Source: Rhodospirillales bacterium (GTDB lineage: Bacteria; Pseudomonadota; Alphaproteobacteria; Rhodospirillales; Defluviicoccaceae). Taken from it: a DNA stretch of 5,884 nucleotides. How positions within the stretch are numbered: the stretch's first letter is position 1; each line of letters opens with the position of its first letter. Made by a program: the position numbers and the translations under genes. Location of the stretch: assembly GCA_030622775.1 (NCBI GenBank), contig JAUXFS010000139.1, forward strand, positions 1 through 5,884. Reading direction: 5' to 3'. The notes under the pieces were generated by a model that worked only from the letters and a program-made list of their open reading frames with translations, made no database searches and was not told the origin of the DNA. Shown piece after piece: positions 1-5,010 of the stretch.

Positions 1-1
1 C

Positions 2-283
2 GCCCTTTTTCACGAGGGAAGGGTCATCGGCTGCGGTCGCTCGGAGGCCGTGCTTGCCGACGGAGAACTGCTGCGCTTGGCGCACCTGCGGCTGCCGGTG
101 GCGCTGGAGGTGGGACTCAGGGCGAGGGAGCTCGGTCTGGTCGACGCCGACGCGCCGTTACCCCGGTCGCGCGCCGACGTGGCGGACATGCTGGTGCGGA
201 TGGCCGGACGGCCGACCTCGACCAGGGCTGCGAGCCATTCACGCCAAGAGCCGATGGCGACCGCCAAGCTGGCCGGGGGTTGA
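2..283 (+). CDS. ECF-type nickel/cobalt ABC transporter ATP-binding protein, C-terminal fragment
   Basis: The frame is open from base 2 to the TGA at 281-283, giving 93 visible residues with the 5' end outside the window. The start of the fragment (ALFHEGRVIGCG, then SEAVLADGELLRLAHLRLP) matches the tail of CbiO/NikO/EcfA-type ATPases. In that family a 'GRV.a.G' strand after the H-loop is followed by 'evLad..LL..h.LelP' and a short C-terminal region. A 'LGLVDADAPLPRSRADVADML' stretch, also typical of these proteins, follows. Walker A, Walker B and signature motifs would lie upstream and cannot be checked. Such ATPases energise uptake of Ni2+ or Co2+ through a membrane T-component and substrate-binding subunits. 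The metal sensor and exporter immediately downstream support a metal role. The last ~20 residues are low-complexity. The family call is fairly sure; the substrate is inferred from context. A GTG at position 50 is not the true start. Confidence 0.72.
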   Translation, partial: ALFHEGRVIGCGRSEAVLADGELLRLAHLRLPVALEVGLRARELGLVDADAPLPRSRADVADMLVRMAGRPTSTRAASHSRQEPMATAKLAGG

Positions 284-308
284 TCGGCGTCGAAGGAAGG
301 CCTATCCT
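280..308 (+). promoter_or_regulatory. Candidate promoter of the metal-sensor/exporter operon
   Basis: TTGATC at 280-285 and TATCCT at 303-308 are separated by exactly 17 nt and each match the sigma-70 consensus at four of six positions. The -35 overlaps the stop codon of the upstream ATPase gene, and the -10 lies inside the left arm of the inverted repeat at 301-328. A repressor bound there would block RNA polymerase directly. The transcript would begin near 315, leaving a leader of under 20 nt. This is inferred from spacing and context; no alternative promoter is obvious in the 48-nt gap. Confidence 0.42.
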
Positions 309-328
309 ATCCTCCTGGATAGGATAGG
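301..328. promoter_or_regulatory. Perfect inverted repeat, likely operator of the CsoR/RcnR-family repressor
   Basis: The left arm CCTATCCTATCC (301-312) and right arm GGATAGGATAGG (317-328) are exact reverse complements around a TCCT centre, 28 bp in total. Each arm is itself a five-base repeat (GGATA). CsoR/RcnR proteins are known to bind dyads of about this size beside their own genes, usually with G/C tracts. This site is GG-rich but lacks a long G run. It spans the candidate -10 box and the Shine-Dalgarno region of the repressor gene (ATG at 332). An RNA hairpin sequestering the ribosome site is the alternative if transcription starts upstream. Confidence 0.7.
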
Positions 329-331
329 TTC

Positions 332-601
332 ATGTCGATCCACGGCTCGCATCCGGTGATCATCAACCGCCTGAAACGGGCGTCGGGGCATCTGAACAAG
401 GTCATTGGGATGATCGAGTCGGGAAAACCGTGTCCCGAGGTTGCCCAGCAGCTTCACGCGGTGGTCAAGGCGCTGGACAGCGCCAAGGGGACCTATGTGC
501 AAGATCACACCGAGCATTGCATCGACGATCGCCTGGGTGCGGAGAGGGCCGACGTCAGGGCGCTGCTCCGCGAGCTAAAAGACGTGTCCAAGTACTTGTG
601 A
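332..601 (+). CDS. CsoR/RcnR-family metal-sensing transcriptional repressor
   Basis: This 89-residue all-helical protein has the typical length and pattern of the DUF156 family: 'RLKRASGHLNKVIGMIE' (residues 13-29), then C34 at the start of helix 2, then 'DHTEHC' (58-63). The ligands expected from family alignment are Cys34, His59 and Cys63, the CsoR-like Cys-His-Cys set. RcnR has His at the position of Cys63. His4 and His7 lie in the N-terminal arm, close to where RcnR and InrS use an N-terminal His, although strict alignment puts Ser2 at that position. Proteins of this family are tetramers that leave DNA on binding Cu(I), Ni(II), Co(II) or another effector. The ATG follows GGATAGG with usual spacing. 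The exporter gene begins 39 nt after the stop, so the two are probably one transcript. The neighbours favour Ni/Co sensing, while the ligand set alone would also allow copper. Confidence 0.93.
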   Translation: MSIHGSHPVIINRLKRASGHLNKVIGMIESGKPCPEVAQQLHAVVKALDSAKGTYVQDHTEHCIDDRLGAERADVRALLRELKDVSKYL

Positions 602-640
602 CGTCGGGGGGCTCCCGGGCCATCGGGAAGGGGACCGAGC

Positions 641-1444
641 ATGGTGTCGTTCACCGAGCTGTTTCAGCAAGGCGCCGAGTCGGCTTGGTTGTTCCTGCCA
701 ACGGCCGTGCTACTCGGGGCGTTGCACGGGCTCGAGCCCGGTCACTCCAAGACGATGATGGCGGCGTTTATTGTCGTGGTGCGGGGCACGGTTCCGCAGG
801 CGATCCTGCTCGGCGCGTCCGCCGCCTGTTCACATGTGCTCGTTGTCTGGATTCTGGCGGTGGCGGCGCTGAATTGGGGAAGCGAGGTCGTATCAGAGGA
901 GACGGAACCGCTTTTCATGGCCGTGTCGGGATTGATTATTGTCGGGCTGGCCCTGTGGATGTTGGTTCGGGCGCGGCGCGATATCGGGGCGGCCAAAGCG
1001 GACGCACGGCGGACGGCGCACTCCCATGATCACCACCACCACCACTCTCACGGCCCCGGCGACGGCGACGACGCCCACCAGCGCTACCACGCCCGCCAGA
1101 TCGCAGAGCGGTTCGACAACCGCCGGGTGACCACCGGCCAGATAGTGTTGTTCGGCCTGACAGGAGGATTGCTGCCGTGTTCGGCGGCGGTGGCGGTGCT
1201 GCTGATCTGTCTGCAGCTCGACCACTATGCGCTCGGACTGGCGACCGTCGGCGCGTTCAGCCTCGGCCTGGCGACCGCGCTGGTCGGTGTCGGGGTCATC
1301 GCCGCCTGGAGCGTGGGGCAGGCATCACGGCGATTCGGCAAGGTATTCGATCTGGCCCGCCGGTCGCCTTATCTGTCGAGCGTGCTGGTCCTGGGAATCG
1401 GTGTGCTGATGACGGTCAGTGGCTGGTCCGACCTGACGCTGTAA
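641..1444 (+). CDS. rcnA: RcnA-type nickel/cobalt efflux transporter (NicO family)
   Basis: The 267-residue inner-membrane protein is close in length to E. coli RcnA (about 274 aa) and shares its hallmark stretch 'LLGALHGLEPGHSKTMMAAF' (24-43), with His29 and His35. 'FGLTGGLLPCSAAVAVLLIC' (171-190) is also diagnostic. About six hydrophobic segments are visible, near residues 14-30, 38-78, 90-110, 166-192, 196-226 and 243-262. A hydrophilic loop (about 111-165) holds a His cluster at 127-137 with five consecutive His. This loop is the variable metal-binding region in the family and shorter here than in E. coli. The ATG at 641 has an AAGGGGA ribosome site about 6-7 nt upstream. RcnA proteins export Ni2+ and Co2+. 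The cognate repressor lies just upstream and presumably controls it. The 3' end overlaps the convergent gene by 29 bp. Confidence 0.95.
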   Translation: MVSFTELFQQGAESAWLFLPTAVLLGALHGLEPGHSKTMMAAFIVVVRGTVPQAILLGASAACSHVLVVWILAVAALNWGSEVVSEETEPLFMAVSGLIIVGLALWMLVRARRDIGAAKADARRTAHSHDHHHHHSHGPGDGDDAHQRYHARQIAERFDNRRVTTGQIVLFGLTGGLLPCSAAVAVLLICLQLDHYALGLATVGAFSLGLATALVGVGVIAAWSVGQASRRFGKVFDLARRSPYLSSVLVLGIGVLMTVSGWSDLTL

Positions 1445-2516
1445 TACCAGCGGCCGTTGGCATGTCATCCCAATGGGGGCCGGATCCGTCGTTGGTCGTT
1501 GGCAGCAACAGCAAGGCTTTCAAGGGGCGGTGGTCGGAGCCGATCGACGGCAGCGCCTGGAGATCGGCGAGGCGGATGCCGCCGACGAGGACATGGTCGA
1601 TGGGAATGCCGAGAGGTCCCATTGTCGTCGGGAACGTCGACGGAAAGTCCGCGAACGTGGCGGTGCGGGTGATTTTCAGGAAAGCCTGGAACGCGGGCGT
1701 GTAGGGCGTCGCGTTGAAATCGCCGGCGACGATGACCGGACCGTCGAGGCGTGTGATCGCCTTGGCGATCTCGGCGAGGTAGCGATCGCGAGACACAAGA
1801 TGGGTGGGACGGAGCGGGTCCCAGGGATGCACGGCGACCAGCCACGGAGCCTCGGCGCCGGCGATCGACAATCGCGCGATGAGCCCCGGGTCCGCCCCGC
1901 CGGCCGGCCTCAGCACCTCGTGCTCGAGCACGGGATGGCGCGAAAGAACGGCGAGTCCCTCGAGGCTCCGCTCCGTTTCCGGACCCGAGGGAACATCACC
2001 GACGACGATGATCTGATGGGGGTAGACGTTTCGCAGGCTGCGGAGCATGGCGGCCATGCCCGTCGATACCTCCTGCAGCACCACCACGTCGGCCGGCCCG
2101 CCGGCAAGCCAGGTGTACACCTCGCGATAGTGCCAGTTGCCCGCCATCAGGTTGTAGGTGATCAGCGTCAGTCGGTGGGTTCTCGAACTCATGCCCTCGA
2201 AGTCGAATGCCTGGGCCGCGCCGAAAGGCGCAAGAGTTCCTTTTTCGAGAGGCTGCGGGGCGTTCTTGTAGGCGGCGCCGAACGACAACGCGAGCAACAC
2301 CGCCACCGTCGATCCGAGACCGTGCCTGAAACAGGCGAAGACGAGGCAGACCGAGAGCGCGGCGACGATGTACTGGGGGGCAAAGTGATGGAGCAGTTCG
2401 AACGGCCAGGCGTGTAGATCGAGGAGGTGAACTCCCGCGGCGACACCCAGGCCGGCGAGCGCCAGCCAGCCCAGGGGCAGAACGCAACTTGCGAGGACGC
2501 CATATCTGTCGAACAT
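1416..2516 (-). CDS. Membrane-anchored endonuclease/exonuclease/phosphatase family protein
   Basis: The 366-residue product has three N-terminal hydrophobic segments (about 7-30, 48-63 and 68-83) and then an EEP-fold domain from about 114 to 337. Visible active-site motifs are 'ITYNLM' (Asn122), 'VVLQEV' (Glu149), 'AVH' (His230), 'AGDFNATP' (Asp266, Asn268), 'PIDHV' (Asp307, His308) and 'GSDHRP' (Asp328, His329). This is the full Mg2+-dependent phosphodiesterase set, so it should be active. The substrate cannot be told: DNA, inositol phosphate and sphingomyelin hydrolases share this fold. Membrane anchoring suggests that the domain faces either the periplasm or the membrane surface. ATG 2516 is the only sensible start, since an in-frame stop lies shortly upstream, but no clear Shine-Dalgarno is present. 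The gene lies 69 nt after aroA on the same strand and could be read from the same message. The last ~29 residues are an unconserved tail that runs into the 3' end of rcnA. Confidence 0.88.
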   Translation of the reverse strand: MFDRYGVLASCVLPLGWLALAGLGVAAGVHLLDLHAWPFELLHHFAPQYIVAALSVCLVFACFRHGLGSTVAVLLALSFGAAYKNAPQPLEKGTLAPFGAAQAFDFEGMSSRTHRLTLITYNLMAGNWHYREVYTWLAGGPADVVVLQEVSTGMAAMLRSLRNVYPHQIIVVGDVPSGPETERSLEGLAVLSRHPVLEHEVLRPAGGADPGLIARLSIAGAEAPWLVAVHPWDPLRPTHLVSRDRYLAEIAKAITRLDGPVIVAGDFNATPYTPAFQAFLKITRTATFADFPSTFPTTMGPLGIPIDHVLVGGIRLADLQALPSIGSDHRPLKALLLLPTTNDGSGPHWDDMPTAAGITASGRTSH

Positions 2517-2585
2517 GCCGCAGAGTCTGGCGAACTATCGTTAACAATGTGCAAAGCCGGCGGCTTTCGCCGTTGACGTCAGGCG

Positions 2586-3917
2586 TCAGGTGGCCGGCGG
2601 TTCCTCGGTTCGAGCGCCGAGGCCGTTCATCGACGCGACGAAGCTCGGAAAGCTGGTGGCGATCGGTTCCGCGTCGTCGATCCTCACCGGGGCGCGGCTG
2701 GCCATGCCGAGCACCAGGAAAGCCATGGCGATCCGGTGGTCCATGTCGACCGCTACCTCGCCCCCTCCCGGCGGCGCGCCGCCGGCGCCGTGAACGACGA
2801 GCCAATCGTCGCCGGTTTCGACGCGGACGCCGCAGGCAGTGAGGCCGCGCGCCATGGCGGCGAGGCGGTCGCTTTCCTTGACTCGCAACTCGGCGAGGCC
2901 GTGCATCCGGGTGACCCCGTTTGCACAGGCCGCGGCAACGGCGAGCACCGGGAACTCGTCGATCATCGCCGGGACCCGCCCGGCCGGCACTTCGACGCCG
3001 CCGAGCGATGACGCCTCGACGATCAGGTCGGCGACGGGCTCTCCGGCCTCGACGCGTCGGTCGGTGACGGAAATGCGCGCGCCCATGTCGCCGAGGGTCT
3101 CCAGAAGGCCGGTCCTGAGCGGGTTGATCCCGACGTTTCGAAGGGTGACGCGAGACCCCGGAACCAGCGAGGCCGCCACCAGCGGAAACGCCGCCGATGA
3201 GATGTCGCCCGGAACGACCACCTCCCTTCCGGTCAACTCGGGCTGACCAACAAGGGTAATTCTCCGGCCGCCATCGGCAAGCGTTTCGGTCTCGACCTCG
3301 GCGCCGAAATGGCTCAGCATCGCCTCGGTGTGGTCGCGGGTCGGCAGGGGTTCGATCACCGTGGTCCTTCCCGGCGCGTTGAGGGCGGCGAAAAGGATCG
3401 CCGACTTCACCTGCGCGGACGCCACCGGCAGCGAATAGACGATCGGAAGCGGGTCGGCCGCGCCCCCCACCGCGAGCGGGAGCCGGCCGCCCGAGCGCGA
3501 CCAGAAAGTCGCGCCGACGCGCCGCAACGGTTCGATTACCCGGTTCATCGGGCGTGCCGACAGCGAGGCGTCACCGCAAAAGAAGGTGGTGAAGGGGTGG
3601 CTCGCGACCAGCCCGATGACCAGCCGCGCCCCGGTGCCCGAGTTTCCCATGTCGAGGACCGAGTCGGGTTCGGCGAGGCCGCCGACACCGCGCCCGAAGA
3701 TCCGCCAGCCCTCGCCGCTTCGGCTGACTTCGGCGCCCAGTCTTCGCATCGCCTCGGCGGTGGCCAGAACGTCCTCGGCTTCGAGCAGACCCCTTATCGC
3801 GGTCTCGCCGACGGCGCTGGCGCCGAGAATCAACGCGCGGTGCGAGATCGATTTGTCGCCGGGAACGGCGAAGACGCCGGCGAGGGGGCCGGTCGGGCGA
3901 GAGATCATCGGTTTCAT
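2586..3917 (-). CDS. aroA: 3-phosphoshikimate 1-carboxyvinyltransferase (EPSP synthase)
   Basis: AroA joins shikimate-3-phosphate and phosphoenolpyruvate to form EPSP in aromatic amino acid biosynthesis, in the cytoplasm. From ATG 3917 the protein has 443 residues, normal for the family. Motifs (numbered from this start) are GDKSISHRA (20-28, PEP/S3P-binding Lys22), GNSGTGARL (91-99), SAQVKS (167-172), RDHTEAML (194-201), MIDEFP (318-323, catalytic Asp320), LRVKESDR (344-351) and MDHRIAM (392-398). The sequence resembles class II enzymes such as Agrobacterium CP4. The residue equivalent to E. coli Gly96 and CP4 Ala100 is Gly (residue 94), the usual glyphosate-sensitive state. An upstream GTG at 3974 would add 19 non-conserved residues. 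I prefer 3917 because 'MKPMISRPTGPLAG' places GDKS at the family's usual distance from the N-terminus. Neither start has a good Shine-Dalgarno. The gene is divergent from the zinc-ribbon gene at 4039, and the gap holds both promoters. Confidence 0.95.
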   Translation of the reverse strand: MKPMISRPTGPLAGVFAVPGDKSISHRALILGASAVGETAIRGLLEAEDVLATAEAMRRLGAEVSRSGEGWRIFGRGVGGLAEPDSVLDMGNSGTGARLVIGLVASHPFTTFFCGDASLSARPMNRVIEPLRRVGATFWSRSGGRLPLAVGGAADPLPIVYSLPVASAQVKSAILFAALNAPGRTTVIEPLPTRDHTEAMLSHFGAEVETETLADGGRRITLVGQPELTGREVVVPGDISSAAFPLVAASLVPGSRVTLRNVGINPLRTGLLETLGDMGARISVTDRRVEAGEPVADLIVEASSLGGVEVPAGRVPAMIDEFPVLAVAAACANGVTRMHGLAELRVKESDRLAAMARGLTACGVRVETGDDWLVVHGAGGAPPGGGEVAVDMDHRIAMAFLVLGMASRAPVRIDDAEPIATSFPSFVASMNGLGARTEEPPAT

Positions 3918-3967
3918 CGGGTGCGAGCCGGAACGGGCATTGATGCAATGTTCATTGTCTTTTGGTT

Positions 3968-3996
3968 TTGACACAACGAACCCAAACGTGGCAATT
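3968..3996 (+). promoter_or_regulatory. Possible promoter for the zinc-ribbon protein gene
   Basis: A perfect TTGACA -35 lies at 3968-3973, followed 17 nt later by the poor -10 candidate GCAATT (3991-3996). It would start transcription about 35 nt before the GTG at 4039. The -10 is weak, so this is a tentative call. A second TTGACA at 4015-4020 is too close to the start codon to serve this gene. Confidence 0.22.
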
Positions 3997-4026
3997 GGCT
4001 GGCAGCGGTTGAAGTTGACAAGACGT

Positions 4027-4033
4027 GGAGGAG
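4027..4033 (+). promoter_or_regulatory. Strong Shine-Dalgarno that fixes the GTG start at 4039
   Basis: GGAGGAG at 4027-4033 is followed by 5 nt and a GTG codon at 4039. The frame is open far upstream (to about 3586), but that part is antisense to aroA. The ribosome site plus the conserved N-terminus (VAKPEWGAKR, matching the family's MAKPELGTKR) decide the start. Confidence 0.8.
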
Positions 4034-4038
4034 CACGG

Positions 4039-4482
4039 GTGGCAAAACCTGAATGGGGCGCGAAGCGAGCCTGCCATAGTTGTGGCGCTCGTTTCTATGA
4101 TTTGAGCCGTGACACCATCGTATGCCCTGTTTGCAACACCGTCTACGATCCCGAACGGCAGCAGCGGACGCGCCGTGGCGGGAGCGTGGTCAAGGAGCAG
4201 CCCGTTGCGGTTTCTCGTGTCGCCGATGACGCCTTGAAGAAAACGAAGGCCGAACCGGAAACCGTCGACGGCAACGACGCGACGGACACCAAAGACACCA
4301 AAGACACCAAAGACACCAAAGACACCAAAGACACGGAAGAAAAGGCTGACGAGGGCGACATGGATGAGATCAAGGCCGAAGACCGCGACCTGATCGAGGA
4401 CACGTCCGATCTCGGCGAGGACGATGACGATATCGGCGAGGTCATGGAACACGTGGATGAGGACGTCGAGGACAAGGCCTGA
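4039..4482 (+). CDS. TIGR02300 / FYDLN acid domain zinc-ribbon protein
   Basis: The 147-residue protein begins with the conserved block AKPEWGAKRACHSCGARFYDLS. It carries a Cys4 zinc ribbon (CxxC at 12/15 and 29/32) and the family signature FYDL at 19-22, here followed by Ser where the family name has Asn. After a basic linker (about 35-60) the C-terminal half is strongly acidic (DEIKAEDRDLIEDTSDLGEDDDD and so on). It includes a DTK tandem repeat at about residues 83-97 and a final DTE unit. The family is largely alphaproteobacterial and of unknown function. A zinc ribbon joined to an acidic tail suggests a nucleic-acid- or RNA-polymerase-associated factor, which is only inference. The start is GTG with an excellent ribosome site. 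The repeat makes this copy somewhat longer than the core family. It is divergent from aroA. Confidence 0.92.
   Translation: MAKPEWGAKRACHSCGARFYDLSRDTIVCPVCNTVYDPERQQRTRRGGSVVKEQPVAVSRVADDALKKTKAEPETVDGNDATDTKDTKDTKDTKDTKDTEEKADEGDMDEIKAEDRDLIEDTSDLGEDDDDIGEVMEHVDEDVEDKA
4285..4338 (+). repeat. 9-bp in-frame tandem repeat (GACACCAAA) encoding Asp-Thr-Lys
   Basis: Five perfect copies of GACACCAAA run from 4285 to 4329, and a sixth degenerate copy (GACACGGAA) ends at 4338. The unit is codon-aligned, so gains or losses of copies change the protein length without shifting the frame. The copies are identical even at third positions, which points to recent expansion by slippage. Confidence 0.95.
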
Positions 4483-4494
4483 AATTCCTTGGCC

Positions 4495-4515
4495 GGAGTA
4501 TTCCTCCAGTTTTTT
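4495..4515 (+). terminator. Weak candidate terminator after the zinc-ribbon gene
   Basis: GGAG (4495-4498) can pair with CTCC (4504-4507) across a 5-nt loop, and a run of six T follows at 4510-4515. The T tract is good but the stem is only 4 bp. The remaining spacer up to the tRNA (4516-4642) has no gene; it holds only a 7-bp GC hairpin at 4612-4631 (CGCCGGC / GCCGGCG). Confidence 0.25.
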
Positions 4516-4642
4516 GAGAACGCGCGTTTCATCTCCTCATCTCCACTCAATCGCTCGGGGTCATGATTTTCCTTGCCTCCATCCCCATCGAATCATTAGT
4601 TTCCGCGACAGCGCCGGCGCCCAAGCCGGCGGTCGGGTTATC

Positions 4643-4718
<76 letters not shown>

Positions 4719-4726
4719 GTTAAAAC

Positions 4727-4757
4727 AAGGGCTTAACCGGTAACGGTTAGGCCCTTT
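4727..4757 (+). terminator. Hairpin terminator of the tRNA-Ala gene
   Basis: AAGGGCTTAACCG (4727-4739) pairs with CGGTTAGGCCCTT (4744-4756) over 13 bp with one G-U wobble, closed by a GUAA (GNRA-type) tetraloop. A third T and then GTCTC follow, so the U tract is short. Its position 8 nt after the tRNA CCA fits an intrinsic terminator. Confidence 0.65.
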
Positions 4758-4804
4758 GTCTCATCAGTAAGCACATAGCAAGCACCGGGCACCACTTCTA
4801 CACC

Positions 4805-4824
4805 GGCACCGGGTTACTGGTGCC
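4805..4824. repeat. Small hairpin and GCACCGGG direct repeat after the tRNA
   Basis: GGCACCGG (4805-4812) and CTGGTGCC (4817-4824) pair over 8 bp with one G-U wobble around a GTTA loop. The octamer GCACCGGG at 4806-4813 also occurs at 4782-4789. The spacer 4758-4836 otherwise shows no gene. There is no T tract, so it is not a convincing terminator. Confidence 0.5.
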
Positions 4825-4836
4825 ACTCGCGGGGAG

Positions 4837-4843
4837 GGAGGTG
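4837..4843 (+). promoter_or_regulatory. Perfect Shine-Dalgarno before an ATG at 4850
   Basis: GGAGGTG is fully complementary to the 16S rRNA anti-Shine-Dalgarno and lies 6 nt before ATG 4850. It is the best ribosome site in the window, yet it serves an ORF of only 24 codons. This may mean a small peptide, or the true start of a gene now out of frame with the tail-protein sequence downstream. Confidence 0.5.
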
Positions 4844-4849
4844 CTGTCC

Positions 4850-4924
4850 ATGGATCCCACATCGTTCAGCACACGTTCCATACCCCCACCCTCATACCGC
4901 GACGCCCCTCAAAAACATATCTGA
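4850..4924 (+). CDS. Possible 24-residue ORF or displaced gene start
   Basis: ATG 4850 to TGA 4922-4924 encodes a short Ser/Pro/Arg-rich peptide starting MDPTSFSTRSIPPPSYRDAP. I do not recognise it. No membrane segment or metal motif is visible. The only support is the perfect Shine-Dalgarno at ideal spacing. The frame that carries the phage tail sequence is open over the same stretch, one base out of phase. The ORF ends just after an A5 run (4911-4915) at which a one-base change or a -1 slip would join them. It may be a real small peptide, a broken 5' end, or chance. Confidence 0.28.
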   Translation: MDPTSFSTRSIPPPSYRDAPQKHI

Positions 4925-5010
4925 AGTTCCTGGCAGCGGCACGAGAACAGCGGCCCCGAAGAACCGCCGGCCTCGTCGCCACCGCGGCGACGGCGGCGCT
5001 GGGACGCAAC

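Noticed and set aside
301..331. Metal-responsive riboswitch formed by the inverted repeat
   Set aside because: It is a single simple dyad with no further conserved RNA structure. The best promoter would start transcription inside it, so a DNA operator is the simpler reading.
430..1029. + strand open frame of about 199 codons across repressor and exporter
   Set aside because: It overlaps two clearly recognised genes in another frame and has no motifs.
1473..2417. Long + strand open frame of about 314 codons
   Set aside because: It is antisense to the EEP-family gene, Arg/Gly-rich and without recognisable motifs. GC-rich codon use produces such shadows.
2553..2567. AAAGCC-GGC-GGCTTT hairpin between aroA and the EEP gene as a terminator
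   Set aside because: The loop is only 3 nt, the stem 6 bp, and no T tract follows on the minus strand. Co-transcription remains as likely.
3309..3971. + strand open frame of about 220 codons across the aroA 5' half
   Set aside because: It is a shadow of aroA, low-complexity and Arg-rich, with no ribosome site.
3918..3974. N-terminal extension of aroA to GTG 3974
   Set aside because: The 19 added residues are unlike AroA N-termini, and no ribosome site supports the GTG. It cannot be fully excluded, because ATG 3917 also lacks a good site.
4015..4020. TTGACA as the -35 box of the zinc-ribbon gene
   Set aside because: The matching -10 would fall on the ribosome site or start codon.
3586..4038. 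Upstream extension of the zinc-ribbon protein frame to about 3586
   Set aside because: This part is antisense to aroA and has no family similarity. The strong Shine-Dalgarno and the conserved AKPEWGAKR start fix the gene at GTG 4039.
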